This document shows, piece after piece, positions 1 through 7,573 of a stretch of DNA of 13,731 bases (its first letter is position 1; every line of letters begins with the position of its first letter). This stretch comes from Firmicutes bacterium UBA3914 (GTDB taxonomy: Bacteria > Bacillota > Limnochordia > Darwinibacteriales > Darwinibacteriaceae), in contig DGEY01000029.1 in the NCBI GenBank assembly GCA_002391385.1, forward strand, positions 33,661-47,391, in the 5' to 3' direction. A program made the translations under genes and the position numbers. The notes beneath the pieces were generated by a model that ran no database searches, was not told the origin of the DNA, and worked only from the letters and a program-made list of their open reading frames with translations.

Positions 1-116
1 ATGCTCACGGTGGTAACCTCGTCAATCTCCCGCTGGATATCCCGGGCAATCTGCACCGCCAGCTGCCGCGCCCTTTCCACCTGCTTCTGGTCTATCTGTA
101 AAAGCTGATTAACCAT
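1..116 (-). CDS. kamD: Lysine 5,6-aminomutase alpha subunit, N-terminal fragment (partial at window edge)
   Basis: Only the first 38 codons are in the window; the gene continues past position 1. The translation starts MVNQLLQIDQKQVERARQLA and continues through an IARDIQ segment to an EIDEVTTVS segment, which resembles the start of KamD proteins (a helix followed by a TTVS/TTVA-type motif). KamD is the PLP-binding large subunit of the adenosylcobalamin-dependent lysine 5,6-aminomutase, which converts beta-lysine to 3,5-diaminohexanoate in lysine fermentation. The ATG (116-114) overlaps the kamC stop by 8 nt and has a GAGGAG Shine-Dalgarno 8 nt upstream, so translation is probably coupled to kamC. 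The call rests on this short N-terminus plus the neighbours kamC, kamB and kdd. No catalytic residue is visible in the fragment. Confidence 0.8.
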   Translation of the reverse strand, partial: MVNQLLQIDQKQVERARQLAVQIARDIQREIDEVTTVS

Positions 117-1740
117 GACTGTCACTCCTCTGAAGTGCCTTAGCTCGCGCGATGATCTCTGGTTCCAGCCCCATGGCTTCCGCCACCAAGACCGCATCGC
201 TCTGCCCGAACTGGCCCGGGGCGGCCCGCTCCAGCGAATAATCCATGAGCCGCCGCAGCGCAGCCGAGCCCTGGGCAGCGAGCAGCTGCCCTTGTTCCTG
301 GAGCAGATTCCTCCTAAGACCCCGCACCCGGTAATGGCAGACGCCCTCCAGGCTGACCAAGGAGGGGAAATGGGTGGTAATCACCGTCATGGCCGGCTCT
401 CCCCGCAGCCTTTCCACCACCGCCTGGGCCACCGCAGCCCCTTCCGCGGGATTGGTGCCGTGGGCCAGTTCATCCAGGAGGATCAGCCCCGGGTCTTGGC
501 TGTGGGCGATCACCTCCCGCACAAAGGCCATTTCCCCAGCGAACTTGCTCAGTCCCTGCCCCCTCTGGCTGGAGGCCAGATGCACCCGGATGAACCTCCG
601 GGGCTGGAACTCCATGGCCTGGGCCGGCACCAACAAACCGTACTGGGCCATGGCGGTGAGCAGGCCGATGGTCTGCAAACTCACCGTCTTACCCCCCATG
701 TTGGGCCCCGTCAGGAGCGTGACACCCGGACCGAGCTCCAGGGAAAGGGGGCAGTAGACGCCGCCGTCTCCCTGCACTTCTTCCTCCACCAGAAGATGGC
801 GTCCCTGCTGGATAGCCAAGCGAGGCGCAGCGCACAACTTGGGCCGCACTCCCCGGATCTCCAGACAGAATCTGGCCTTAGCCAGCAAAAAATCTAAGAA
901 TCCCAACATTTTCAAGATTCTGAGCAGCTGGGGCGCGTAAGCACCCACCAGCCGGCTCAGGCGCTGCCTGACCCGGGCCTTGAGGGCCTCTTCCCTTTCC
1001 CGAAGTTCCCCCAGCTCCCGGCGGAGCTCGGCCAGCTCTTCCCCTTCCAGCAGGCGGAAGGTGATGGCCTCGGGGGAGGTCTGAACCTTGACCAGCCCCT
1101 CCACGGCGGAAAGGGCCCCCACGAGCTGGGTGTCACTGGGGCTCACGCTAATCTCATCATCCATGGATAGGCCGCGCCCAGCAAAGCGCCTTACCTTTTC
1201 CTCCACCCCGGAGCGCAGCTGGGTTAGGCGCTCTTCCAGGCTGAGGCGCGCCCGCCGTAGGGCCGCGAGCTCCTGGTCATAGGCGTCGGCGATATAAAAG
1301 CTGGTCTTGCTGCCCTGGCCCCGGCTGAGCTCTGCCTTCAGGCCGGTACAGGGATCCAGGGGCTCCGGCAGCAGGAAACTCCACTGCAGCCGCTCCAGTT
1401 CACCCTGGATATCGGCGGCAAGCAGCAGCAGTTTTTTTACCTCATAGAGCTCGGTGTCGTCCAGAACCTCCCCCTGCCCTGCCCGGTCCACGAGGGCTGA
1501 GATATCCCGCAGGTTGCTGAGGAAATAGGCGAGATCATCGGCCCCCTGAGGCTGCCTCCGCAGGCAGTCCGCGGCCTGCTCCAAGCGGAGCAGGCTCTCC
1601 TCCAGCTGCGCCGCCTGGTGCGGGAGGAAGGCCTCCGCCTGGCGCTTGGCGGCCTGGCCCAGGGGCGACACAGGGCGGATGCGCTGCCATACAGCATCAA
1701 AATCAAGCTCGCGCCTGGTTTCAGCATCCAGGAACTGCAT
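109..1740 (-). CDS. kamC: MutS-like ATPase, lysine 5,6-aminomutase reactivase subunit KamC
   Basis: A 543-residue protein with the ATPase core of the MutS superfamily: Walker A GPNMGGKT (345-352), the signature SSQRGQGLSKFAGEM (390-404), Walker B LILLDELAHGTNP (419-431) and the H-loop TTH (455-457). Before it lies a long, charged, helical lever-like region (about 45-300). It lacks the MutS1 mismatch-binding domain, and the sequence ends at 543 without a MutS2-type Smr/KOW tail. In lysine-fermenting bacteria a protein of this type sits between kdd/kamB and kamD/kamE and is annotated as the ATPase of the aminomutase reactivase. The likely job is ATP-driven removal of damaged cobalamin from KamDE; that role is family knowledge and context, not visible here. 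I chose ATG 1740 (MQFLDAETRR), with a GGAGGAG site 4 nt upstream. The open frame extends 36 codons further, but that extension overlaps kamB and is not protein-like. The start overlaps the kamB 3' end by 20 nt. Confidence 0.85.
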   Translation of the reverse strand: MQFLDAETRRELDFDAVWQRIRPVSPLGQAAKRQAEAFLPHQAAQLEESLLRLEQAADCLRRQPQGADDLAYFLSNLRDISALVDRAGQGEVLDDTELYEVKKLLLLAADIQGELERLQWSFLLPEPLDPCTGLKAELSRGQGSKTSFYIADAYDQELAALRRARLSLEERLTQLRSGVEEKVRRFAGRGLSMDDEISVSPSDTQLVGALSAVEGLVKVQTSPEAITFRLLEGEELAELRRELGELREREEALKARVRQRLSRLVGAYAPQLLRILKMLGFLDFLLAKARFCLEIRGVRPKLCAAPRLAIQQGRHLLVEEEVQGDGGVYCPLSLELGPGVTLLTGPNMGGKTVSLQTIGLLTAMAQYGLLVPAQAMEFQPRRFIRVHLASSQRGQGLSKFAGEMAFVREVIAHSQDPGLILLDELAHGTNPAEGAAVAQAVVERLRGEPAMTVITTHFPSLVSLEGVCHYRVRGLRRNLLQEQGQLLAAQGSAALRRLMDYSLERAAPGQFGQSDAVLVAEAMGLEPEIIARAKALQRSDSHG

Positions 1741-2797
1741 CGATCTCCTCCTTATCCGGTACATAGCGCAGCCCCAAGCGCAGGTCAAAACAGGGCACGG
1801 GATAGACCAGCCGTCCCACATCCTCCAGCAGGCGCAGGGGATGGGCATACCCGTACCTGCTGTGAAACGGGCTGACCGTAACCGCGCTGAGGTGCAGGGG
1901 GCGCAAAACGCGCAGCTCTATCCCTGAGGCGGCCAACCTTTGCAGGCTCCCTGGTCCTAGAAACACAGCCGTGGGATCAGAGGCCGCAAGGGTAAAGGAA
2001 GCTGGCCTGGCCGCACTGCCCAAGATCTTGGTCAGCACAGCATCGGTCAGCATTCCACGTACATATACATACTTTGCTTCTGTCAGCTGAGATCCATAAA
2101 AGCAAGCATCGCTGGCAGCGAACTCCGTCCGGGTAAGGGAGTGCACTGCCCCAGCAGCGGAAAGGACCATCAGCTTGGTTTCCCCCTGCGCGGCCTGGAA
2201 GCATTCCAGCGCGCCGAGGTCTGTAAGCCCTGGCAGGGTGAGCACCGTGAGCAGATGCTGCAGCTTGGCCAGAAGCTGCCTCCGCTCCCAGGCCGCCTCC
2301 ACACCCACCGCCAGCACAGCGGTGTCGGTAACCAGCGGCGCCGAAAGGGAACGGCGGTCCGCAGCGCCATCCACCAGCAGTAGATCCAAGTCGAATGCGG
2401 CCAACTGCTCCTTGAGGGAAGCCAGCTCGTGGCCTGTTCCCGGGCCGGCCAGCACAATCCGGCCTTGGCTCAACACCCGAGCCACCACAACCTCCCCCAG
2501 GGGCGTGAAGGCCCCGGTGGTGCCCAAGATCTCGCAATCCAGCCTGCTCGCCAAGAGCAGCTGCTTGGCGGTGGCCACAATCATGCCGGGGAAGACCGTG
2601 ATGGGTGGTTTTTTGTGCCGTAGGAGGCTGTCCCGCTCCTCGCCGTCCAGGCCGATGGAAGTGAGGGCCAGCTTAAGACCCCGCTTCTGCCCTTCCATCA
2701 GCAGCTGGTTAAACGTGAAGGTTTTACCGGTATTTTTCGCCATTCCAATAATCGCAACGGAACGGAAATGGTTCTTTAATATTTCTGCCAAAAACAC
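1721..2797 (-). CDS. kamB: P-loop ATPase, lysine 5,6-aminomutase reactivase subunit KamB
   Basis: A 358-residue protein with an N-terminal nucleotide-binding fold: P-loop GMAKNTGKT at residues 18-26 and a hydrophobic strand ending in an acidic residue, LDLLLVDGAADRRS (137-150), as the likely Walker B. The C-terminal half carries no motif I recognise. A P-loop protein in this position (kdd-kamB-kamC-kamD) is typical of lysine fermentation clusters and is named KamB. With KamC it is thought to reactivate the B12 enzyme KamDE. It acts in the cytosol; no signal peptide or membrane segment is seen. The start is GTG at 2797, with GAGGAGGAA about 5-6 nt upstream, 28 nt after the kdd stop. The last 20 nt overlap kamC, which suggests translational coupling and a fixed KamB:KamC ratio. 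Identity depends mainly on context, since P-loop proteins are diverse. Confidence 0.8.
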   Translation of the reverse strand: MFLAEILKNHFRSVAIIGMAKNTGKTFTFNQLLMEGQKRGLKLALTSIGLDGEERDSLLRHKKPPITVFPGMIVATAKQLLLASRLDCEILGTTGAFTPLGEVVVARVLSQGRIVLAGPGTGHELASLKEQLAAFDLDLLLVDGAADRRSLSAPLVTDTAVLAVGVEAAWERRQLLAKLQHLLTVLTLPGLTDLGALECFQAAQGETKLMVLSAAGAVHSLTRTEFAASDACFYGSQLTEAKYVYVRGMLTDAVLTKILGSAARPASFTLAASDPTAVFLGPGSLQRLAASGIELRVLRPLHLSAVTVSPFHSRYGYAHPLRLLEDVGRLVYPVPCFDLRLGLRYVPDKEEIDAVPGC

Positions 2798-2825
2798 CGG
2801 TATTCCTCCTCACCAGGGCGAAGAA

Positions 2826-3857
2826 TTACGCGTAGAGCTCGGAGAACAGCTGGCGAAGCTGGGGATTCTCCCGCAACACCTCCAGGGCAATCTGGGCATG
2901 GTTCTTGGTATACCCGTTACCGATAAGCATGGTCACGTCTTTCCCCACACCTTCCGCGCCCAAAGCCGCGGCGGTGAAACTTGTGGCCATGCTGAAAAAA
3001 TACACCGTGCCGCCATCCCGGGTGCACAGAATGGACGCCATTTCTGTCTTGGGAATGTTCACGCAGTTGATGGTCAGATCCGCGAGGGCCCCGATCTCTT
3101 GCTGCAGCGCCTGGAGGCAGTCTATGGGTTTCGTCGCATCCACATTGATCACCACATCCGCCAAGCCCAGGCCCTTGATGCGGCTCACCGCCGCCTCGCC
3201 GTTATCCATGGCTACGACCCGGCCGGACACCCCGGCCCGCTTTTTGGCTTCATGCAGGCACAGGCAGCCAGACTTGCCCCCCGCTCCGATGATCAGCACC
3301 GTGTCCCCCGGTTTCACCAGCTTAGCAGTCTGGGCCGGGGCACCCGCCACATCCAGCACCGCCAGGGCCACCTTCTCCGGCAGGTCCTCCGGCAGGACAG
3401 AGTAGATCCCGCTTTCGAACAAGATGGCCTGGCCTTCGATGTCCACTTGCGCCGTATCTTTGTGGATCCGCTTGATCTCCTTGATCACCAAGGGCGTCAG
3501 GGTCAGGGAGACCAGGGAAGCGATGCGATCGCCCACCTTGAGGTCCCGCGACTGCAGGGCAGAGCCGATGGCCCGCACCGTACCGATAAACATTCCGCCA
3601 GAACCCGTCACAGGATTATGGTGTTTGCCGCGGGTCGCCACGATCTGCAGCATGATCTCGGCCATACGCCGCTCATTATCACCGGCCTGCTCACGGATTT
3701 GAGTAAAACTGGCGGAATCGATATTCAAGGTTTCCACATCCACGAGAATCTCGTTGTCGTAAATCTCCATGGTGTTATCCAGGCGCTGGGCACCCTGGGG
3801 CAGCACGCCCTTGGGCTCCAGCACCCGGTGGATGCCGTAGGGGCAGCCTAGAGTCAC
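2826..3857 (-). CDS. kdd: L-erythro-3,5-diaminohexanoate dehydrogenase
   Basis: Kdd (EC 1.4.1.11) oxidatively deaminates 3,5-diaminohexanoate to 5-amino-3-oxohexanoate with NAD(P)+, the step after lysine 5,6-aminomutase in lysine fermentation. The 343-residue protein has family hallmarks: GCPYGIHRVLEPKGVLPQ near the N-terminus (4-21), LNIDSASFTQI (45-54 region), NPVTGSGGMFIGTV (81-94) and a medium-chain-dehydrogenase-like Rossmann motif GAGGKSG (191-197), with an acidic residue later at the end of the second strand (VVAMDN). I chose GTG 3857 because AGGAAGGGAG lies 8 nt upstream. An in-frame TTG at 3878 lies inside or against that ribosome site and adds only RKGDGP. The gene follows divIVA after 61 nt with no obvious promoter or terminator. 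kamA, kce and kal, often in the same cluster, are not upstream here. Confidence 0.93.
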   Translation of the reverse strand: MTLGCPYGIHRVLEPKGVLPQGAQRLDNTMEIYDNEILVDVETLNIDSASFTQIREQAGDNERRMAEIMLQIVATRGKHHNPVTGSGGMFIGTVRAIGSALQSRDLKVGDRIASLVSLTLTPLVIKEIKRIHKDTAQVDIEGQAILFESGIYSVLPEDLPEKVALAVLDVAGAPAQTAKLVKPGDTVLIIGAGGKSGCLCLHEAKKRAGVSGRVVAMDNGEAAVSRIKGLGLADVVINVDATKPIDCLQALQQEIGALADLTINCVNIPKTEMASILCTRDGGTVYFFSMATSFTAAALGAEGVGKDVTMLIGNGYTKNHAQIALEVLRENPQLRQLFSELYA

Positions 3858-3918
3858 TGGCCCATCTCCCTTCCTCAAGTCGTTGTCCCCTGCTGCTGCC
3901 GGCCCTTAGCAAGCCAGC

Positions 3919-4434
3919 TCAGCCCCGTTCCTCTCCACCTGCCGATCCCGGTGCGATCTCCCGATAGGGCCTGGTTGCCTCCGCATCCTCTGCGGTCAGG
4001 GAGTTCCAGATGCTTTCCATGGTCAAGCGGATCCGCTCCCGGAGCTGCCGCTCCAGGCGCTGGGCCCTGTGCAGCCGCTCTTCGGAATCGGCCAGGATCT
4101 GTTGGGCCTTCAGCCGGGCTTCACTGATAATCCGCTCCGCCTCCGCCTGGGCCAGGCTGATCACGTTATCCGCTTCGCGATTGGCCATGCTCTTGATCTC
4201 CTGCACGGTCTGCTTGGCCGAAGCCAGAAGATCCAGCACATCCTGCTCGCGGCCGCCGGTGCTTTCCAGCTGCCGGCGCAGTTCCTCCAACTCCTGGCGG
4301 AGCTTGCGGTTCTCCTGGTATACCTCCTCGTACTTGACCACGATATCGGCGAGAAAGTCGTCCACTTCTTCCGGATCGTAACCTTTGAACACCCGCTTGA
4401 ACTCCAGGTTATGGATGTCCATGGGCTTCAGCAT
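3919..4434 (-). CDS. divIVA: DivIVA domain-containing cell division/polarity protein
   Basis: A 171-residue protein that begins with the conserved DivIVA membrane-curvature domain (MLKPMDIHNLEFKRVFKGYD, then PEEVDDFL). It continues as a coiled coil from about residue 35 (EEVYQENRKLRQELEELRRQ) with heptad-like leucines, and a second helical stretch at 70-145 rich in A/E/R. DivIVA oligomerises at negatively curved membranes (septum, poles) and recruits division or sporulation partners. The annotated frame opens at GTG 4443, but that codon abuts the AGGAGG site. ATG 4434 sits 8 nt behind it and matches the usual MLxPxDIHN start. The AGGAGG overlaps the ylmH stop codon, so the two are translationally linked. 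Its place after sepF-yggT-ylmH is the usual Bacillota division-cluster order; ileS or lspA, often next, is replaced here by kdd. Confidence 0.93.
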   Translation of the reverse strand: MLKPMDIHNLEFKRVFKGYDPEEVDDFLADIVVKYEEVYQENRKLRQELEELRRQLESTGGREQDVLDLLASAKQTVQEIKSMANREADNVISLAQAEAERIISEARLKAQQILADSEERLHRAQRLERQLRERIRLTMESIWNSLTAEDAEATRPYREIAPGSAGGEERG

Positions 4435-4446
4435 CTTCGCCACCTC

Positions 4447-5232
4447 CTAAGAATAGCGCTGCAGTACAACGCTGGTCCTACCTTTGCGCGTGGTACCCAC
4501 AACCTGGGCCACCACCACCCTACCCCGCCCCCGCAGGGACAGGACATCGCCTTCCTTCACGGCCAGGGCCGGATTGCTCACCGGCTGCCAGTTGAGCTTC
4601 ACCCGTTCCGCCTTAATCTCCCGCACCATCTTGGTGCGGCTCATGCCAAACCCCTCCGCGGCCACCGCGTCCAGGCGCAGGGAAGCCACGGTGGCTTTGA
4701 TTTCTTTGATGCGCTCGGGCTCCACTGCCAGCTGTTCTTCATCGATCTCCTGCACAGTGATGGGCACCCTATGCACCTGATTCCAGTGGGTGAGCAGGTA
4801 ATCGGCGATTTCCGCGGCCACGATCACCTGGCAGCCCTGGGGCAAGACCAAGATATCCCCAACTTTGTTCCGCTTTAAGCCCGTGGCCAGCAGGGACCCG
4901 AGATAGTCCCTGTGGGAGACCTGTTCAAAGGAGAAGTTGCCCTTGACCTCCAGAACCTTGAGGTGGGAGGGGATGGTCTCCACAAGATAAAACTGGGGAT
5001 AGATGACCAGCCTGGCCCGCTCCGCCCTTTTATAGCCGCCCTGGGTCAGCACGCCCACCTCGGGGATGCGTCCCAACACGCTCTGGGCCACCTTGCGTTC
5101 ATACGGGTCGTAAAAGTCCGTAACCTGGGGACGGTTGGTATCCCAGGCCAGGCGGGCCAGATCTAAAATATGGCTGCCCAGACTGCGCTCTTCCTCACCC
5201 CGTAGATGCCCTAAGAGTTGTTCCTTGTCCAA
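4447..5232 (-). CDS. ylmH: YlmH-family S4-domain RNA-binding protein
   Basis: A 261-residue protein with an N-terminal YlmH domain (EEERSLGSHILDLA, VTDFYDPYER, and LATGLKRNKVGDILVLPQG at 115-133) and a C-terminal S4 RNA-binding domain (about 183-250: LRLDAVAAEGFGMSRTKMV then VREIKAERVKLNW and KEGDVLSLRGRGRV). YlmH proteins bind RNA. In Bacillus, YlmH has been linked to rescue of stalled ribosomes (peptidyl-tRNA on 50S subunits), and the gene sits in the division cluster. The start is TTG 5232. A TAG lies immediately upstream in frame, and the alignable protein begins within a few residues, so no earlier start is possible. The ribosome site is weak (GGGGGGTTGA, overlapping the end of yggT). 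It lies 6 nt after the yggT stop, and its own stop overlaps the divIVA ribosome site. Confidence 0.92.
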   Translation of the reverse strand: MDKEQLLGHLRGEEERSLGSHILDLARLAWDTNRPQVTDFYDPYERKVAQSVLGRIPEVGVLTQGGYKRAERARLVIYPQFYLVETIPSHLKVLEVKGNFSFEQVSHRDYLGSLLATGLKRNKVGDILVLPQGCQVIVAAEIADYLLTHWNQVHRVPITVQEIDEEQLAVEPERIKEIKATVASLRLDAVAAEGFGMSRTKMVREIKAERVKLNWQPVSNPALAVKEGDVLSLRGRGRVVVAQVVGTTRKGRTSVVLQRYS

Positions 5233-5238
5233 CTAACT

Positions 5239-5532
5239 TCAACCCCCCATGGCCCACTGCAGTACGAGAATAACCAGGATGCGGCGGAGCAGCGAATAGG
5301 CTAAACGCAGCACCAAGAACATGATCAGCGGTGAAAAATCAATGGCGCCCACGGGGGGGAGAATGCCCCTGAAGGGCTGCACCACAAAATCAGTCACCCT
5401 GTAGATAAAGCGGACAACGGGATGATAGTAGTTCACATTAGGAATCCAGCTCAATAAAAAGCGGGCAACCAAAATCCAGGTGAAAACCTCAAACAGCAGG
5501 TCGAGAACGAGAATGAACTGCAACTCCCTCAC
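5239..5532 (-). CDS. yggT: YggT family small membrane protein
   Basis: A 97-residue protein with two hydrophobic segments (about 6-29 and 66-93) separated by the conserved YggT/YlmG hydrophilic part: LLSWIPN, then RFIYRVTDFVVQPFRGILPP and DFSPL. The family is found next to sepF across Gram-positive bacteria, and plant and cyanobacterial homologues affect chromosome or nucleoid distribution and division. The exact role is unsettled. GTG 5532 overlaps the sepF stop as GTGA, so translation probably couples to sepF. The AAGG in the sepF 3' end is close but not ideally spaced. An internal TTG two codons on is an unlikely alternative. Confidence 0.92.
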   Translation of the reverse strand: MRELQFILVLDLLFEVFTWILVARFLLSWIPNVNYYHPVVRFIYRVTDFVVQPFRGILPPVGAIDFSPLIMFLVLRLAYSLLRRILVILVLQWAMGG

Positions 5533-6011
5533 TCACCTTCGCCGTTGATCAAATCAAAAAAATCCGCTTCCAGATCCCCTTCGATCACCACCGAGGAAGG
5601 AGTAAAGCAGAAGATGGTCTCGCCCAGCTTCCGCATGTTCCCATCCAGCGCATGGGTGGCGCCACTCATGAAGTCCACAATGCGCTGCGCCTCATTTTTA
5701 TCCAACTGGTGCAGGCGGAGGATGAGGGACCTTCTGCTCTTGAGGAAGGCAACATACTCCTTGACATCGGCGAAGTCCCTGGGTTCCAAAATGTAAATCC
5801 TGCTCTGCACGGTGGTCTGCCCCCCCGACAGGCTGACTAAGGTGGGTGTTCCCTTGCTGCGCGTTTGCGCTGGCTGCTTCTTAGCCCGCTCCCGCCGCAG
5901 GGGCACCACATCTTCAGTAGCGGCCCTCTCCTTTACGTCCAGCTCTTCCGCTTCCTCATAGGCCTCGGTCACACCCAAGAACACTTTGAGTTTCTGGATC
6001 AAATCGCTCAT
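5529..6011 (-). CDS. sepF: Cell division protein SepF
   Basis: A 160-residue SepF. The first residues (SDLIQKLKVFLGV) form the amphipathic membrane-binding helix. A variable charged linker follows (15-70), then the globular SepF fold (about 72-145) with YILEPRDFADVKEYVAFL, the RRSLILRLHQLD strand and the conserved RIVDFMSGATHALDG turn. SepF tethers FtsZ filaments to the membrane and organises the septal ring in Gram-positive bacteria; FtsZ itself is not in the window. The start is ATG 6011 with AAGGAGGAG 5-6 nt upstream, only 2 nt after the yggS stop. The length is typical. It is part of the yggS-sepF-yggT-ylmH-divIVA string. Confidence 0.95.
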   Translation of the reverse strand: MSDLIQKLKVFLGVTEAYEEAEELDVKERAATEDVVPLRRERAKKQPAQTRSKGTPTLVSLSGGQTTVQSRIYILEPRDFADVKEYVAFLKSRRSLILRLHQLDKNEAQRIVDFMSGATHALDGNMRKLGETIFCFTPSSVVIEGDLEADFFDLINGEGE

Positions 6012-6013
6012 CT

Positions 6014-6688
6014 CTACTCCTCCTTGGCAAACAGTGCCGAACCAATCCTCACCAATGTGGCGCCCTCTTCGATGGCTACCTCGAAATCATTCGTCATGCC
6101 CATAGATAGAGTGTCCCACTGGACACCCAGCTCCTTCTGGAGCCGCTCATAGAGGAGCCTGGTTTCCCGGAAAACCGGGCGCACCTCTTCAGGCGGGGCA
6201 AGGGGTGCCATGGTCATCAGGCCCCGCACATGGAGCTGGGGACATTCCAGCAGCACCCGCCGGGCAAAGCCCGGCACCTCCTCCGGAGTAAGGCCGCTCT
6301 TGGTTTGTTCCCCCGAAACATTCACTTGAATCAGCACGTCTTGACGCTTCCCCCACCTCTCTGCCCGGGCATTGAGCGCCTCCGCCAAGGGCCACCGGTC
6401 CAGGGAATGGATGAGGGCAAAGGGCCGGCAGTAGCGCACTTTGTTGGTCTGCAGAGAACCGATGAAGTGCCACTCCGCCTCAGGGAAAAGCTCAACACGC
6501 CGGCGGGCACTCTGCATCCTGTTTTCACCCAGGAGCAGCAGCCCCGCGGCCATCAGCTCCCGAACTTCGTCATCTGAGGCATATTTCGTCACGCCCAACA
6601 GCCTGATTTCACTCTCAGCACGGCCCGATCTAAGGGCGGCCTCTCTGATGCGGGCTTGTACACTTGCCAAATTCTCTCTAATTCCCAT
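6014..6688 (-). CDS. yggS: YggS family pyridoxal phosphate homeostasis protein (PLPBP)
   Basis: A 224-residue single-domain TIM-barrel protein of the fold-type III alanine racemase N-terminal family that binds PLP without known catalysis. The PLP lysine is K35 in LLGVTKYAS. Other family motifs are GENRMQ (54-59), WHFIGSLQTNK (73-83), VNVSGEQTKSGL (122-133), RGLMTMAP (155-162), LSMGMTNDFEVAI (194-206) and VRIGSALF (213-220). It buffers PLP and affects amino- and keto-acid balance; PLP is also the cofactor of the lysine aminomutases encoded downstream. I chose ATG 6688 (MGIRENLASVQ), with AAGGTGG 5-6 nt upstream. In-frame starts upstream (ATG 6721 with weaker context, and the frame opening at 6778 inside uppP) give non-family N-termini. 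It corresponds to ylmE of Bacillus. Confidence 0.94.
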   Translation of the reverse strand: MGIRENLASVQARIREAALRSGRAESEIRLLGVTKYASDDEVRELMAAGLLLLGENRMQSARRRVELFPEAEWHFIGSLQTNKVRYCRPFALIHSLDRWPLAEALNARAERWGKRQDVLIQVNVSGEQTKSGLTPEEVPGFARRVLLECPQLHVRGLMTMAPLAPPEEVRPVFRETRLLYERLQKELGVQWDTLSMGMTNDFEVAIEEGATLVRIGSALFAKEE

Positions 6689-6735
6689 TACTTCCACCTT
6701 ACTAACCGTATTCCTCCCCATCGAGTTAACCTTGT

Positions 6736-7554
6736 TTACAGCATGTGAACTGCGATGATGACAGCGCCCACAAACCAAGTGTAATAAGCAAACCAGACCA
6801 GTTTACCCCTGCGCACGAGGGCTAGGAAAAAGCGGATGGCCAGATAGCCCGTAACCGCGGCGGAGAAAAGCCCGGCGACCAAGACTCCGGCGCTAAAGGG
6901 TTCAGCCCCGGCCCAGAGATCCATCAGGGCCAGAACCAACGCGCCGAGAATCGCGGGGACGGACAGCAAAAAGGAAAACCTGGCTGCCCTTTCCCGGTCT
7001 AGGCCCCGAAACAAGCCTACGGTAATGGTCGTCCCCGACCGGGAAAGCCCCGGCAAAATAGCCGCCGCCTGGCCGCAGCCAATCAAGAAAGCATCCAGAA
7101 GGGATGGCTCCAGCTTCCCGGCCGCTGAGGGGCGTCGATCCGCGGCATGCAAGATGCATCCGGTGACCAGGAGCATCACGGCGGCAAAGAGACTGCTGGC
7201 AAAGAGCCTTTCCACCTGCTCCTTAAACAGCAGGGCGACAACCACCGCAGGGATGGTGCCCACCACCAAAGCCACCAGCAGGCGGCAGCCTGCATCCTGC
7301 TTCACCAGCTCCCCGGCCCTTCTGGGGCTGCGCACCAGCTTCAGCAGGGACACTAAGAGCAGCTTAACCTCATCCTGGAACACCACCAGCACCGCCAGGA
7401 GCGTCCCCACATGCACGGTAACCTCAAAGACTATGGACTGCTCCTGCAGGCCAAAAAGCCGAGAAAGCAGGACAAGGTGCCCCGAAGAACTCACGGGCAG
7501 AAATTCGGTCACTCCTTGAATGATCCCCAACAGGATCGCCTGGGCAACTGTCAC
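6736..7554 (-). CDS. uppP: Undecaprenyl-diphosphatase UppP (BacA family)
   Basis: A 272-residue integral membrane phosphatase that removes one phosphate from undecaprenyl diphosphate at the outer membrane face, recycling the lipid carrier for peptidoglycan and other envelope polymers. Both catalytic signatures are present: QGVTEFLPVSSSGH (13-26) and LPGLSRSGTT (167-176). The rest is mostly hydrophobic with about eight membrane spans. Loss or overexpression of this family changes bacitracin sensitivity. GTG 7554 has GGAAGGGAG 7 nt upstream and follows the transporter stop by 19 nt, so the two are very likely co-transcribed. Length is typical (260-280). Confidence 0.96.
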   Translation of the reverse strand: MTVAQAILLGIIQGVTEFLPVSSSGHLVLLSRLFGLQEQSIVFEVTVHVGTLLAVLVVFQDEVKLLLVSLLKLVRSPRRAGELVKQDAGCRLLVALVVGTIPAVVVALLFKEQVERLFASSLFAAVMLLVTGCILHAADRRPSAAGKLEPSLLDAFLIGCGQAAAILPGLSRSGTTITVGLFRGLDRERAARFSFLLSVPAILGALVLALMDLWAGAEPFSAGVLVAGLFSAAVTGYLAIRFFLALVRRGKLVWFAYYTWFVGAVIIAVHML

Positions 7555-7573
7555 GGCCCCACTCCCTTCCAGG

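Noticed and set aside
109..1740. DNA mismatch repair protein MutS or MutS2
   Set aside because: The ATPase core is MutS-like, but there is no mismatch-binding domain and no Smr tail, and the gene lies in a kdd-kamB-kamD cluster.
2175..3851. Long plus-strand open frame opposite kamB and kdd
   Set aside because: The translation is low-complexity His/Gln/Arg-rich without motifs and lies antisense to two well-supported genes.
3858..3878. TTG 3878 as the kdd start
   Set aside because: It lies against the AGGAAGGGAG ribosome site that is properly spaced for GTG 3857, and the extra residues are not family-like.
3880..3915. Small hairpin GCTGGC / GCCGGC between divIVA and kdd as a terminator
   Set aside because: The stem is only 6 bp and is followed by AGCAGCAGG rather than a U-tract.
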